From Hathewaya proteolytica DSM 3090 (lineage in GTDB: Bacteria > Bacillota > Clostridia > Clostridiales > Clostridiaceae): a DNA stretch of 64,000 nucleotides. This document shows positions 42,684-51,178 of the stretch, piece after piece. The stretch is taken from contig NZ_FRAD01000009.1 in assembly GCF_900142225.1 (NCBI RefSeq), positions 1-64,000 on the forward strand, written 5' to 3'. The notes under the pieces were generated by a model. That model was not told the DNA's origin, did no database searches, and worked only from the letters and a program-made list of their open reading frames with translations. The stretch's first letter is position 1. Every line of letters starts with the position of its first letter. The translations under genes and the position numbers were made by a program.

Positions 42684-43523
42684 ATGTTAAAGTCAGATAT
42701 AGATGATCCTATAAAAATGTATTTGTTGCAAGCTGGCGAAGCTCCTCTTTTAAGTGAGGAGGAAGAATATCAACTTGCAAAGCTAACAGCACAAGGAGAT
42801 GAGAACGCAAAAAATAAATTAATTTGTTCTAATTTAAGACTGGTAATATGTATAGCAAAAAAGCATGCATCCTATGTACAGTCATTAACATTGCTAGATT
42901 TAATACAAGAGGGAAATATGGGTCTTATGAAGGCTGTTGAACGATATGACTATACTTTGGGATATCGTTTTGCTACTTATGCTACATGGTGGATTCGTCA
43001 AGCCATCACCAGAGGAATAGCTGACCAGGACCGTACCATACGATTGCCAGTGCATTATAGAGATGATGTGAGGCTTGTTCATAAGGCTTTGCGTAAACTT
43101 GATCAAGAGAAAGATGAATTTACAAGTCAAGATGTATCTCGTATTACGGGATTTTCCGTGGAAAAGGTAGATAAGCTTATAATGGACTCTGAAACCGTTG
43201 TATCCCTTGAAACACCTATTGGGGATGATAATTCTAGTTTTTTAGGTGAATTTATTGAGGATGAAACCGTGCCATCTCCAGAAGATCAGGTAACGGATAT
43301 TATGTTAAAAGAGGAAATAAAAAAGCAGTTATCTTTTCTAAACCCTAGAGAAGAAATTGTGGTGAGCATGAGGTTTGGGCTCAATGGATACATACCACAT
43401 ACCTTAGAAGAGGTAGGAAATGAAATAGGCGTTACTAGGGAGAGAATAAGACAAATTGAATCTCGAGCACTGCGCAGACTCCGTACACCAAGTCGCAGAA
43501 AATTTCTAGTTGATTTTACATAA
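42684..43523 (+). CDS. RNA polymerase sigma-70 factor, RpoD-like without region 1.1
   Basis: A 279-residue primary-like sigma factor. Region 1.2 is DDPIKMYLLQAGEAPLLSEEEE, and region 2 contains LLDLIQEGNMGLMKAVERYD and FATYATWWIRQAITR. Region 3 spans about 130-180. Region 4.2 ends with LEEVGNEIGVTRERIRQIES and LRRLR. Region 1.1 is absent and the protein is short, which fits an alternative group 2 or 3 sigma rather than the housekeeping SigA. AGGAGG precedes the ATG at 42684. Its target promoters should be close to the -10 and -35 boxes seen across this window. Confidence 0.88.
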   Translation: MLKSDIDDPIKMYLLQAGEAPLLSEEEEYQLAKLTAQGDENAKNKLICSNLRLVICIAKKHASYVQSLTLLDLIQEGNMGLMKAVERYDYTLGYRFATYATWWIRQAITRGIADQDRTIRLPVHYRDDVRLVHKALRKLDQEKDEFTSQDVSRITGFSVEKVDKLIMDSETVVSLETPIGDDNSSFLGEFIEDETVPSPEDQVTDIMLKEEIKKQLSFLNPREEIVVSMRFGLNGYIPHTLEEVGNEIGVTRERIRQIESRALRRLRTPSRRKFLVDFT

Positions 43524-43540
43524 ACAGAATTCTTAGTTTC

Positions 43541-43577
43541 ACGCGGAGTTTTAAACCCATGTGAAGGTTAGAAGTCG
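43541..43577. repeat. Dispersed repeat, copy 1
   Basis: GCGGAGTTTTAAACCCATG and then TGAAGGTTAGAAGTC resemble 63009-63040 (GGAGTTAAAACTCCA, TGAAGGTTCGAAGTC). A small perfect hairpin (TAGGGG/CCCCTA) follows at 43583-43597. Confidence 0.4.
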
Positions 43578-43719
43578 TTACCTAGGGGTTGCCCCTATAG
43601 ATTCCTGGAATGATTACCCAATATATCCTTTAAAATAATTTGTTTCCTTTAATCTCATATGGAGTTTCAATAACCATCTTTGGTAAAATGGAAACAATAC
43701 TATTATGAGGAGGATATTT

Positions 43720-44559
43720 ATGAGGAATTCAAAAAACATAAGGGTTTTATTTAGCGCTATGGTAAGTACTTTAATGGTTACTTCATTTCTAAGTATCAAT
43801 GTACAAGCTTTGGATTACACGGTTCAACAAGGTGATTCTCTTTACAAAATTGGACAAAGATATAACATATCTTATGAGAACATTATGAAAGATAATAACC
43901 TTAAATCTACCCTAATATATCCTGGTCAAAAGCTTTATGTCAATGACAATGTAAAAGTTACGTATACTGTGGTGAAAGGCGACTCACTGTACAAAATAGC
44001 AAAAAAATACGGAACAACTGTACAAGCTATAAAAAGTCTAAATAATTTAAAAAGTGACATGATATATCCTGGACAAGTTTTTGTTATAAAAGGAAGTAAT
44101 ACACCTTCCACCACTGAAAAGCCAGAAAACAATGTGGTAACTCCTAAACCAGTGGATCCAAATGAAAAATTCACTTCAAAATCAGGTGTAAGCTATACGC
44201 AATCGGAGTTAGATCTGCTATCAAGATTAATTAAGGCAGAAGCAGGTGGAGAATCATATAATACTCAATTAGCTGTGGGAGCGGTTGTAATAAACAGGGT
44301 AAAAAATGCAGGATTCCCTAATACAATTAAGGATGTAATTTATGAAGTAAGCTACGGTTATTATCAATTTACACCAGTTTTAAATGGTGAAATAAATAAG
44401 CCGGGCAATGAGCAATCCTTAAATGCTGCAAAGGAAGCTCTAAATGGAACTGACCCTACTAATGGAGCCTTGTATTTTTTCGATAATACAGTGACAAACA
44501 ATTGGCTGTTGTCCAAGCCTCGTGCATTAGTAGAGAAAAACATGATATTTGCTTACTAA
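43720..44559 (+). CDS. LysM cell-wall hydrolase, SleB-like
   Basis: A 279-residue secreted enzyme. After a signal peptide of about 28 residues (LMVTSFLSINVQA), two LysM domains occupy about 31-75 and 83-127 (DYTVQQGDSLYKIGQRY, TYTVVKGDSLYKIAKKYG). A Pro/Thr linker leads to a Hydrolase_2 domain (ELDLLSRLIKAEAGGESY, VGAVVINRV, YGYYQFTPVLNG), the fold of SleB spore-cortex lytic transglycosylases. The catalytic Glu would be in KAEAGGES. It probably acts in germination or sporulation. GAGGAGG precedes the ATG at 43720. Confidence 0.88.
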   Translation: MRNSKNIRVLFSAMVSTLMVTSFLSINVQALDYTVQQGDSLYKIGQRYNISYENIMKDNNLKSTLIYPGQKLYVNDNVKVTYTVVKGDSLYKIAKKYGTTVQAIKSLNNLKSDMIYPGQVFVIKGSNTPSTTEKPENNVVTPKPVDPNEKFTSKSGVSYTQSELDLLSRLIKAEAGGESYNTQLAVGAVVINRVKNAGFPNTIKDVIYEVSYGYYQFTPVLNGEINKPGNEQSLNAAKEALNGTDPTNGALYFFDNTVTNNWLLSKPRALVEKNMIFAY

Positions 44560-44569
44560 ATATGAAAAG

Positions 44570-44598
44570 ATAAGGTGGCTTATGCTACCTTATTTTTT
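44570..44598 (+). terminator. Terminator after the SleB-like gene
   Basis: A 10-bp stem, ATAAGGTGGC/GCTACCTTAT with one wobble and a TTAT loop, then six T. Confidence 0.85.
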
Positions 44599-44640
44599 GC
44601 AATTCACTTGATTTTTTAAAACTGTCCTAAAAGTATACCG

Positions 44641-44669
44641 TTTACTTTTATGAAAGAAGTATATATAAT
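44641..44669 (+). promoter_or_regulatory. Promoter of the radical SAM gene
   Basis: TTTACT at 44641-44646 and TATAAT at 44664-44669, 17-bp spacer. Confidence 0.55.
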
Positions 44670-44726
44670 AAAACAATACGAAAGCAAATATGGTCTGCAA
44701 GATGACTTTAAATATAGGAGGCAAGA

Positions 44727-45851
44727 ATGAAGATATCAAAAAAGGATGCACTGATGTGGCTAGAATTCTTTGCTATGCTACCAGAGGATGAAGAGCTTAT
44801 GGTAAAACAGCAAGAAATTGTTTATGCTACCCTTGCACAAATTGAAGAGGCAGTGGAGCGTAGGAATAATGAGTTAATGGCTGAAATAAAAGGTTTGAAG
44901 AACTTACAAAATAGAACATTTTTTGTGGGTGAGGATAGCAAATTCTCAAAAGGATGTCGTTCTTGCCTATTGGGAACTGGTTTAGGAGCTATTAGAAAAA
45001 CCAACAAATGCAATATACAGTGTAAGTTTTGCTATAATTACGGAGAATTAGATGATCTTCCACCCATCGGTGAAGGAATGTGGGAAATCGGTGGCACAAA
45101 GTTCTACGAAAGAGATATTGATTTACTGCTTTCCATACACAATAAACCTACTGGAGTTGCCTACGTTTATTTGGAACCATTTATGGAAATTGAAAAATAC
45201 TATTCTGTAATAAAGAAATTTAAGGATGCAGGTATATACCAGCATATGTACACCAATGGCACCTTAGCTACAGAGGAAAATCTTAAAGCTTTAGGTGAGG
45301 CAGGACTTGATGAAATAAGATTTAACCTTGGAGCCAGCAATTGTGCGGACAAGGTTATCGAAAATATAAAAATAGCTAAAAAGTATATTCAAAATGTAGG
45401 TATTGAAACTCCAATGACACCGGAGTTTTTTGAAGAGTTTTTCAAGAAAAAACAATTGGTTTTAGATACAAAGTTGGATTTCATTAATTGTGCAGAGCTA
45501 CATTTGAATGAAAATAACATATACAATTATGAAGGAGAAAAAATGTATATGTCTAGGCAAGGGTATATATCTCCAATTTGGAGCAGGGAACTAACATTGA
45601 AATTTATGAAAGTAGCAGACGATGAAAAGTGGGACATAGTAGTTCACGATTGCTCAAATCACACGAAGTTTGCTAGAGATTTAAATTTGAGCAGTAAAGA
45701 GGGCAAATGGTTTGGTGCTAGTAATTATGCTTGTGAGTTCTCAAGGATACCATATGAAGCATTTTTGCCAATATTGCGTGATGAAAACTTCAAATTTCTA
45801 AGTGAAGAAGATTTACCTAACGGATACAGGCCAGGAGAGATGATTTTTTAG
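44727..45851 (+). CDS. Radical SAM protein
   Basis: A 374-residue enzyme. The SAM-cluster motif is CNIQCKFCYNY (C-x3-C-x2-C) at about 91-101. Ahead of it CRSCLLGTGLGAIRKTN has an extra cysteine pair. The TIM-barrel continues with GVAYVYLEPFMEIEKY, MYTNGTLATEENLKAL and DEIRFNLGAS. C-terminal cysteines (DFINCAELHLNEN, VVHDCSNHTKF, YACEF) could ligate an auxiliary cluster. The substrate cannot be read from sequence; related clostridial proteins are annotated only as radical SAM. It is a single-gene unit with its own promoter. Confidence 0.85.
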   Translation: MKISKKDALMWLEFFAMLPEDEELMVKQQEIVYATLAQIEEAVERRNNELMAEIKGLKNLQNRTFFVGEDSKFSKGCRSCLLGTGLGAIRKTNKCNIQCKFCYNYGELDDLPPIGEGMWEIGGTKFYERDIDLLLSIHNKPTGVAYVYLEPFMEIEKYYSVIKKFKDAGIYQHMYTNGTLATEENLKALGEAGLDEIRFNLGASNCADKVIENIKIAKKYIQNVGIETPMTPEFFEEFFKKKQLVLDTKLDFINCAELHLNENNIYNYEGEKMYMSRQGYISPIWSRELTLKFMKVADDEKWDIVVHDCSNHTKFARDLNLSSKEGKWFGASNYACEFSRIPYEAFLPILRDENFKFLSEEDLPNGYRPGEMIF

Positions 45852-45886
45852 ATTAATATAAATTCTGTAACTTATTTACTATATTA

Positions 45887-45895
45887 TGATATAAT
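45887..45895 (+). promoter_or_regulatory. Extended -10 promoter
   Basis: TGaTATAAT with the hexamer at 45890-45895 and no strong -35. It would drive the short ORF at 45931 and the CD3324-like gene. Confidence 0.45.
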
Positions 45896-45930
45896 GTGGT
45901 CTAATACTATGAAGCATTTTGGAGGGGAAA

Positions 45931-46014
45931 ATGATAATTATGTGTTCAAATAAAATCTATTTTATGGGTAAACTGGCTTTACACAAAAAACTCTATGCAG
46001 AATCAGTCTTATAG
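45931..46014 (+). CDS. Possible 27-residue leader peptide
   Basis: An ATG at 45931 directly after a strong GGAGGGGAAA site encodes MIIMCSNKIYFMGKLALHKK and seven more residues. Its last codons lie in the left arm of a perfect inverted repeat (CTCTATGCAG 45991-46000 with CTGCATAGAG 46028-46037). Translation of the ORF would block that hairpin. This resembles a leader-peptide control element for the gene at 46133. Confidence 0.35.
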   Translation: MIIMCSNKIYFMGKLALHKKLYAESVL

Positions 46015-46132
46015 ACATTGGTGGTAGCTGCATAGAGAATAAGTATAGTTGCCAAAATTCATTCTAATTTAAAGTTCTATTAAGTCTGATTTTGCATCCT
46101 TATTTAGTATTTTAATGAGGGAGCGAGTTAGG

Positions 46133-46399
46133 ATGAAATATGTAAATGCTAAGGAAGTATTACCAAGGAAACTGTTAAATGAAATTCAAAAATATATTTC
46201 TGGAGAAATGTTATATGTACCTCAGCCAGAGGGTAAGAAAAATACCTGGGGTAGCAAGAGTGGTACACGACAGGAAATTTTTGATAGAAATAAAAAAATT
46301 AAATTTGAAAAGAAAAATGGAAAATCTATTGAAGAACTTATGTGTACCTACAATCTTTCCTATGATACTATTAAAAAGATTGTATATACGAAAGAATAA
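46133..46399 (+). CDS. CD3324 family helix-turn-helix protein
   Basis: An 88-residue protein. MKYVNAKEVLPRKLLNEIQK, GEMLYVPQPEGKKNTWG, RQEIFDRNKKI and a final helix-turn-helix (SIEELMCTYNLSYDTIKKI) match the clostridial CD3324 family, which is related to Mor-type DNA-binding proteins. The ATG at 46133 is preferred because AGGGAGCGAGTTAGG precedes it. It is probably a transcription regulator of unknown target. A terminator follows. Confidence 0.75.
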   Translation: MKYVNAKEVLPRKLLNEIQKYISGEMLYVPQPEGKKNTWGSKSGTRQEIFDRNKKIKFEKKNGKSIEELMCTYNLSYDTIKKIVYTKE

Positions 46400-46426
46400 A
46401 ACTAATGGGAAAGGTAGATTAAAGAT

Positions 46427-46462
46427 AAAGCCTCGCAAATTTTATTTTGCAGAGGCTTTTTT
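46427..46462 (+). terminator. Terminator after the CD3324-like gene
   Basis: AAAGCCTCGCAAA pairs with TTTTGCAGAGGCTTT with one bulged A, followed by T6. Confidence 0.8.
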
Positions 46463-46564
46463 GTGCATAAAAAATATATAGTCATTGTGTACGTTTTATT
46501 GTGGTGTATCATGAAGTACAATATGATTGAAAGCAAAACAGAGCTTAATAGGGGAGGATTCATT

Positions 46565-47791
46565 ATGGGAAATAACAGAAATATTATCAGTCCAAGAATA
46601 GAACGTTTATGTAATGAGGTAAAAAATAATGGTACTGCAGCATTAGAAAGGTTTTGGAATGAAGTAAGTAAAACTGGTACTCCGCTTATAGAAAGCATAG
46701 AAAATGACAAGGAAAATTACTTGGTTACACTACTATGGAGAGAAGAGGAACCCATAGAGAGAATTGCAGCGTTTGGTGAGATGTTTGGATTTGAAAGTTG
46801 CAATGCTGAACTTGAAAAGTTGCAAGATACAGATTTATGGTATAGAACTTGGGTGGCAAAAGGTGATACAAAATCATTATATATGTTTATAGTTAATGAA
46901 AAGGAAGAGCAAGAATGGGATGAGTTAGATTTTAGGTTAGATCCTTTGAACACTAGTAAATACGTATGTGTAGAAGATGAGAAGAGGGTGGGTGAATATT
47001 ATATTGTTAAAAAAGAGGAATCTTGTTTTTGTTTACCCAATTACAAAGAAAAAAGTTGGACAATGGAAAGAGAAGATATACCTAAGGGAAATTTAGAATT
47101 AATTGATAACTTTCAAAGTAATATCTTGAATAACAAGAGAAGGATATGGGTCTATACACCAGATAGTTACAGCCAAAATTCAGAGCCATTACCATTGGCA
47201 GTATTCACTGATGGATGGGAATACCTTCATGTTACAAAAATTATTACTACATTAAATAATCTTATAGCAGATCATGAGATTCCAGCTATATGTGTTGTAT
47301 TTATTGAAACAAGTGATAATAGGGATAAAGAACTTACTTGTTCAGAGGAATTCCAAAGTTTTGTTATGGGTGAATTATTGCCATGGATGAATCAAAATTA
47401 CAACATAAGGCAATCAAACAACTTGTTTGCAGGGTTTAGTTATGGTGGGATTACAGCGGCCTTTATAGCTTATAATCATCCGGAGGTATTTTCAAAAGTG
47501 TTATGTCAATCCGGTGCTATGTATTGGAATAGTGAAGATGATGAAAGTAAAAAGGGTTGTATATTGGAAACATATAAAAATGGTATAAAAAAACTGATAG
47601 ATTTTTATATGACCCTTGGAGAATTTGAAAAGAGTTTTGAGGTTCATTATAGTGCTAATAGGGATTTTTATGATATACTAAATAATAAAGGATATAATGC
47701 TCAGTATCATGAGTTTTGTGGTGGTCACACTTATACAGATATTGATATGGAATTGGGGACTGGACTCATATATCTTCTTAAGAATAAGTAA
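46565..47791 (+). CDS. Enterochelin esterase-like hydrolase (Fes family)
   Basis: A 408-residue protein. The N-terminal domain (about 1-160) has NYLVTLLWREEEPIERIAAFG, DLWYRTWVAKGD and FRLDPLNTSKYV, as in the Fes N-terminal region. The C-terminal alpha/beta hydrolase (PF00756 type) has RRIWVYTPDSY, the nucleophile elbow FAGFSYGGITAA and the closing His in FCGGHTYTDID. No signal peptide is present. Fes enzymes open ferric catecholate siderophores in the cytoplasm; the true substrate here is unknown. The ATG at 46565 follows GGGGAGG; the frame is open upstream without a site. Confidence 0.82.
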   Translation: MGNNRNIISPRIERLCNEVKNNGTAALERFWNEVSKTGTPLIESIENDKENYLVTLLWREEEPIERIAAFGEMFGFESCNAELEKLQDTDLWYRTWVAKGDTKSLYMFIVNEKEEQEWDELDFRLDPLNTSKYVCVEDEKRVGEYYIVKKEESCFCLPNYKEKSWTMEREDIPKGNLELIDNFQSNILNNKRRIWVYTPDSYSQNSEPLPLAVFTDGWEYLHVTKIITTLNNLIADHEIPAICVVFIETSDNRDKELTCSEEFQSFVMGELLPWMNQNYNIRQSNNLFAGFSYGGITAAFIAYNHPEVFSKVLCQSGAMYWNSEDDESKKGCILETYKNGIKKLIDFYMTLGEFEKSFEVHYSANRDFYDILNNKGYNAQYHEFCGGHTYTDIDMELGTGLIYLLKNK

Positions 47792-47857
47792 ATGTATTTT
47801 CAAATTATCAGTGAAAATAGTATGTTTATTGCAGTGAAATAAAAAGGGAGTTTGCCA

Positions 47858-48379
47858 ATGTGTGAAGAAAGAGAAATGTATTATTCAACTGTTTATTTAT
47901 CACCTATTGGAATGTTAACTTTAGTAAGTCATAAGGAAAAACTTATTGGTTTATGGATAGAAGGACAAAAACATTCTGCTATTACTGTATTGGGTAAAAT
48001 CATGCATAAGGATGATGTGCCAGTGTTAGAAAAATCAAAAGCTTGGCTAAAACGGTACTTTCTTGGAGAAAATCCAAAAATCTCGGAACTTTCACTATCA
48101 CCTATAGGAAGCAAGTTCCGTCAAGAAGTGTGGCAAATTTTGTGTGAAATTCCCTATGGAGAAGTAACTACCTACGGAGCCATTGCAAAAATAATGGCTT
48201 TTCGTATGGGAAAAGAAAAAATGTCAGCACAGGCTATTGGCGGTGCTGTAGCACATAACCCCATCCCCATTATCATACCATGTCATCGAGTTATAGGGGC
48301 TAATGGAAGTCTCACAGGTTATTCAGGGGGAATAGATAAGAAAGTAAGTTTATTAAAACTGGAGGGATATGATGTATAG
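47858..48379 (+). CDS. ogt: Methylated-DNA--protein-cysteine methyltransferase
   Basis: A 173-residue suicide DNA repair enzyme. The active-site motif IIIPCHRVIGANG (Cys at about 142) and the helix-turn-helix FRQEVWQILCEIPYGEVTTYG are intact, with AIGGAVAHNP between. It transfers alkyl groups from O6-alkylguanine to its own cysteine. The ATG at 47858 has GGGAG at good spacing. Its end overlaps the next gene by 8 bp. Confidence 0.93.
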   Translation: MCEEREMYYSTVYLSPIGMLTLVSHKEKLIGLWIEGQKHSAITVLGKIMHKDDVPVLEKSKAWLKRYFLGENPKISELSLSPIGSKFRQEVWQILCEIPYGEVTTYGAIAKIMAFRMGKEKMSAQAIGGAVAHNPIPIIIPCHRVIGANGSLTGYSGGIDKKVSLLKLEGYDV

Positions 48380-49183
48380 AATAGAGAAAATAAACATAAG
48401 CAATTTGACAAACCATGAAGTTGATGAATTATATGGAACTTATGAGTATATAGTAAATAAGTACAAGCTACTACGTCGATTTAGGAATAGTAAAGAATAT
48501 ACAGAATCATTTTTACAAACATTTTGTGACCATGACAAAGTATTGTACATTACTAGGAATGAATCTTTAATATGTGGTATGTTGCAATGGGTTAAATCTG
48601 CTGATTGGAACGGAAAAGAGTTGTACAAATTGACTATATATTTATGTGATTCAGTAATTAGCCGAGCTTTATTATTGTGCTTAGATGAATTTATTCAGAA
48701 AAAGACAAAGCAGTATGGAAAATTTGCTATAGTTACTTACAATGATGAGTTGAAAAATATTATGGAGGATATGACAGATGCACGAGAAGAGGGTTATGTA
48801 AAATACATTATAACGCCTGATAAACAAAGAAAGTTTAACGAATCAAACAAGAAGACTAATATTACCCATCATTGTTATATGATTTTTAATGATTGTAGTG
48901 AAATGGTAGCAAAATCAAATGTGTCGGTAAATAACAATGATCCTAGGTTCCCATATCAATTTATGATTGGGGTTAAAAAAACGATAGAGGTAGAAACTTG
49001 GGAAAATGGCTTTATGCATCTATGTATAAAAAGTTAGTGGAGGATGTAGAGTTTGAGAAAACCATAGTATATCATCATGTAGAGAATCATCATGCTATAA
49101 ATATTAGCAAATGGATTGGATATAAATTTAATTATCTAGAGACAACATATATAGTAACGAATGACCATGGGAGAATAGAATGA
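48372..49183 (+). pseudogene. GNAT acetyltransferase split by a frameshift at an A7 tract
   Basis: The first frame runs from an ATG at 48372 (GGAGGG upstream) to 49037. The second, shifted by -1, carries the C-terminus to 49183. Shifting at the run of seven A (48975-48981) turns the sense into IGVKKNDRGRNLGKWLYASM, a proper acetyl-CoA-binding GNAT motif, followed by YHHVENHHAINISKWIGYKF. The unshifted reading loses all similarity. One A has probably been lost. Polymerase slippage on the tract could still make some full protein. The end overlaps the TPR gene by ATGA, so the unit is an operon with ogt, TPR and Nudix genes. Confidence 0.8.
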
Positions 49184-49815
49184 AAAAAATAGATGAAATG
49201 TTAATAGAGGCTTTCTTATTATTTGATGAAGGAAAGAAGGAAGCGTCATTAGATGAATTTAACAAAATAAAAGCTTTAATAACTGATAAACAATCAGAGG
49301 AATACTCAAAATATCTAATGAATGTGGGTTATGTGTATACAGGGTTAAATATGTTTAAGGAAGCAATAGATGCCTATGAAGAGTTGCTAGGACTATCTCA
49401 AAATAGAGAGGACGAGCATATAGCATTACACCAACTAGGTATGGTTCAACGTGAGGCTGAAAACTATGAGACGGCTTTAGTGTATTTTGATAAAGAAAAA
49501 GATATTATTGAAAAGGAATTTTCTCGTGATTATTTAAAATTATCTATTAATACTTATGAGCAAGGATATGTACGATTTAAGTTAGGAAAGTTTCAAGAGG
49601 CATTACAGTGGTTAGAAATGTCTTTAAAAAATGCACTACAGTGTGATGATTTCATTGCAAGGGCTTGTGCCTACAGAGGAATAGGAGAAGTATATGCGGC
49701 CCAAGGACAGCAGGAAAAAGCTTTGGACAATTTTAGACAATCAAAAGAAAACTTTATAAATGCAGAAGATAATATAGGCGCAGAGGAAGTTCATGAGTTA
49801 ATTAGTCAATTATAG
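49180..49815 (+). CDS. Tetratricopeptide repeat protein
   Basis: A 211-residue protein made of about five TPR units: YLMNVGYVYTGLNMFKEAID, ALHQLGMVQREAENYETALV, TYEQGYVRFKLGKFQEALQW and AYRGIGEVYAAQGQQEKALD are clear. No membrane segment or enzyme domain is present. It starts in an ATGA overlap with the GNAT gene. TPR proteins mediate protein contacts; the partner is unknown. Confidence 0.85.
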   Translation: MKKIDEMLIEAFLLFDEGKKEASLDEFNKIKALITDKQSEEYSKYLMNVGYVYTGLNMFKEAIDAYEELLGLSQNREDEHIALHQLGMVQREAENYETALVYFDKEKDIIEKEFSRDYLKLSINTYEQGYVRFKLGKFQEALQWLEMSLKNALQCDDFIARACAYRGIGEVYAAQGQQEKALDNFRQSKENFINAEDNIGAEEVHELISQL

Positions 49816-49855
49816 TTTGAAATTAATCAATATATGTCGAAAGTAGGTGAAGAAA

Positions 49856-50305
49856 ATGGACTATGTAAAATATATCCGAGAGAAAGTGGGGCATGAACCC
49901 ATAAATCTCACAGGAGTAAATGTTTTGATCATCAATGAAAATAATGAACTTCTTTTACAAAACAGAGGTACTTTTCCAAAAGTATGGGGATTAGTGGGAG
50001 GCGTTACGGAGCTAGGTGAATCGCTTGAGGAAACAGCCAAGAGGGAGGCAAAAGAGGAGACAGGCCTCCATATAGAAGAAGTAAGTTTGTTAGGAACGAC
50101 TTCAGGTAAAAAATGTTTTATGAAATTTCCACATGGAGATGAAGCATATTTTATTACCATTGGATATATTGTAAAAAAATATAGCGGTGAGTTATTAGTG
50201 GATGGGGTAGAAACAAAAGAATTGAGGTTTTTTTCTTACGAAAACTTGCCCAATAACATCCCCAAAAGCCATATGGAATTTATTGAGAAGTATTACAAGA
50301 GTTAA
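49856..50305 (+). CDS. Nudix hydrolase
   Basis: A 149-residue protein. The Nudix box GGVTELGESLEETAKREA followed by KEETGL is complete (G-x5-E-x7-REUXEEXGU, about residues 47-69). NVLIINENNELLLQNRG precedes it and FFSYENLPNNIPKSHMEFI closes the fold. It hydrolyses nucleoside diphosphates linked to another moiety; the substrate is not evident. The ATG at 49856 follows AGGTGA. Confidence 0.88.
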   Translation: MDYVKYIREKVGHEPINLTGVNVLIINENNELLLQNRGTFPKVWGLVGGVTELGESLEETAKREAKEETGLHIEEVSLLGTTSGKKCFMKFPHGDEAYFITIGYIVKKYSGELLVDGVETKELRFFSYENLPNNIPKSHMEFIEKYYKS

Positions 50306-50354
50306 TGTACAAATATAAAAAAGTTGATATTATTCAATAAAGGGGAAATGTAGA

Positions 50355-50717
50355 ATGAAGTACCAATGGATTGATGAATATTGCCTTTCAAAAAAAGGTG
50401 TGGAGAAAGATTTTAAAGTAGAGTGGAATGTAACAAGGTATCGTATTGGAGAAAAAATGTTTGCTATGCAAGGTGGAGATAAATATAATAAAAGTATTAT
50501 TACTTTGAAGTGTGAGCCATCTTTTGGGCGAGCTTTAAGAGAACAGAATGAAAATATTGTACCAGGTTATTATATGAATAAAGAGCATTGGAACTCTGTA
50601 TATTTAGATGGAGATGTACCGGATGATATTTTAAAACAAATGATAGACATGTCATACGAATTGGTATTAAATTCTTTAAGTAAAAAATGTAGAGAGAATT
50701 TATTGAATAGTAAATAA
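50355..50717 (+). CDS. MmcQ/YjbR family protein
   Basis: A 120-residue protein. WIDEYCLSKKGVEKDFKVEW, IGEKMFAMQGG, LKCEPSFGRALREQ and PGYYMNKEHWNSVYLDGDVP give the family order. The fold resembles double-wing DNA-binding domains, though DNA binding is unproven for most members. A site GGGGAAATGTAG precedes the ATG. It ends the run of co-directional genes that begins with ogt, and a terminator follows. Confidence 0.85.
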   Translation: MKYQWIDEYCLSKKGVEKDFKVEWNVTRYRIGEKMFAMQGGDKYNKSIITLKCEPSFGRALREQNENIVPGYYMNKEHWNSVYLDGDVPDDILKQMIDMSYELVLNSLSKKCRENLLNSK

Positions 50718-50736
50718 TTACAAGGAACATAGTCAT

Positions 50737-50762
50737 GACAAGTTAATAGCTTGTCTTTTTTA
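50737..50762 (+). terminator. Terminator after the MmcQ/YjbR gene
   Basis: GACAAG/CTTGTC stem with a 7-nt loop, then six T. Confidence 0.8.
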
Positions 50763-50901
50763 TGCACTTTTCAAAAAACACAAGTAATATATGGTTAAAA
50801 ACAGCATGAAAAATAAAATAATACTTAAAAATACAAAAAAACACTTAAGAAATAAGAAAATAGTACGAAAAATTGATATAGCCATTATACACAATTAAGG
50901 G

Positions 50902-50930
50902 TTGACCACGAACAATGAAATTAGTAGTAT
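50902..50930 (+). promoter_or_regulatory. Promoter of the DUF1858-chemoreceptor pair
   Basis: TTGACC at 50902-50907 and TAGTAT at 50925-50930, 17-bp spacer. Confidence 0.5.
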
Positions 50931-50964
50931 TATTTAGAAAATTTATAAAACTGGAGGGGTAAAA

Positions 50965-51162
50965 GTGATAACAGGGAATATGAGTTTATTAGACATTGTA
51001 GCCAAATATCCCAAAACAGAAGAAGTTTTTCATGAATACGATGCTATTCTAGGTAAATGTTTATTATGCACAAATCTTTTTGATTCAATAGAGGACATAG
51101 TAAAAGAGTACAAACTGAATTCGGATGAATTATTACAGAATTTAAATAAAAATATATCATAG
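50965..51162 (+). CDS. DUF1858 (redox disulfide-type) small protein
   Basis: A 65-residue protein with a GTG start after GGAGGGGTAAAA. SLLDIVAKYPKTEEVFHEYD, GKCLLCTNLFDSIEDI and YKLNSDELLQNLN match DUF1858, the small domain linked to hybrid-cluster proteins, with a C-x2-C pair. It is 16 bp upstream of a chemoreceptor gene and shares its promoter, suggesting a redox or nitrosative input to that receptor. That link is an inference from gene order. Confidence 0.78.
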   Translation: MITGNMSLLDIVAKYPKTEEVFHEYDAILGKCLLCTNLFDSIEDIVKEYKLNSDELLQNLNKNIS

Positions 51163-51178
51163 CTGAAGGAGAATTAAA

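Noticed and set aside
48975..48981. Programmed -1 ribosomal frameshift
   Set aside because: In the reading frame the tract reads GTT AAA AAA ACG, which is not the X-XXY-YYZ slippery heptamer, and no strong downstream structure was seen. A lost A or polymerase slippage is simpler.
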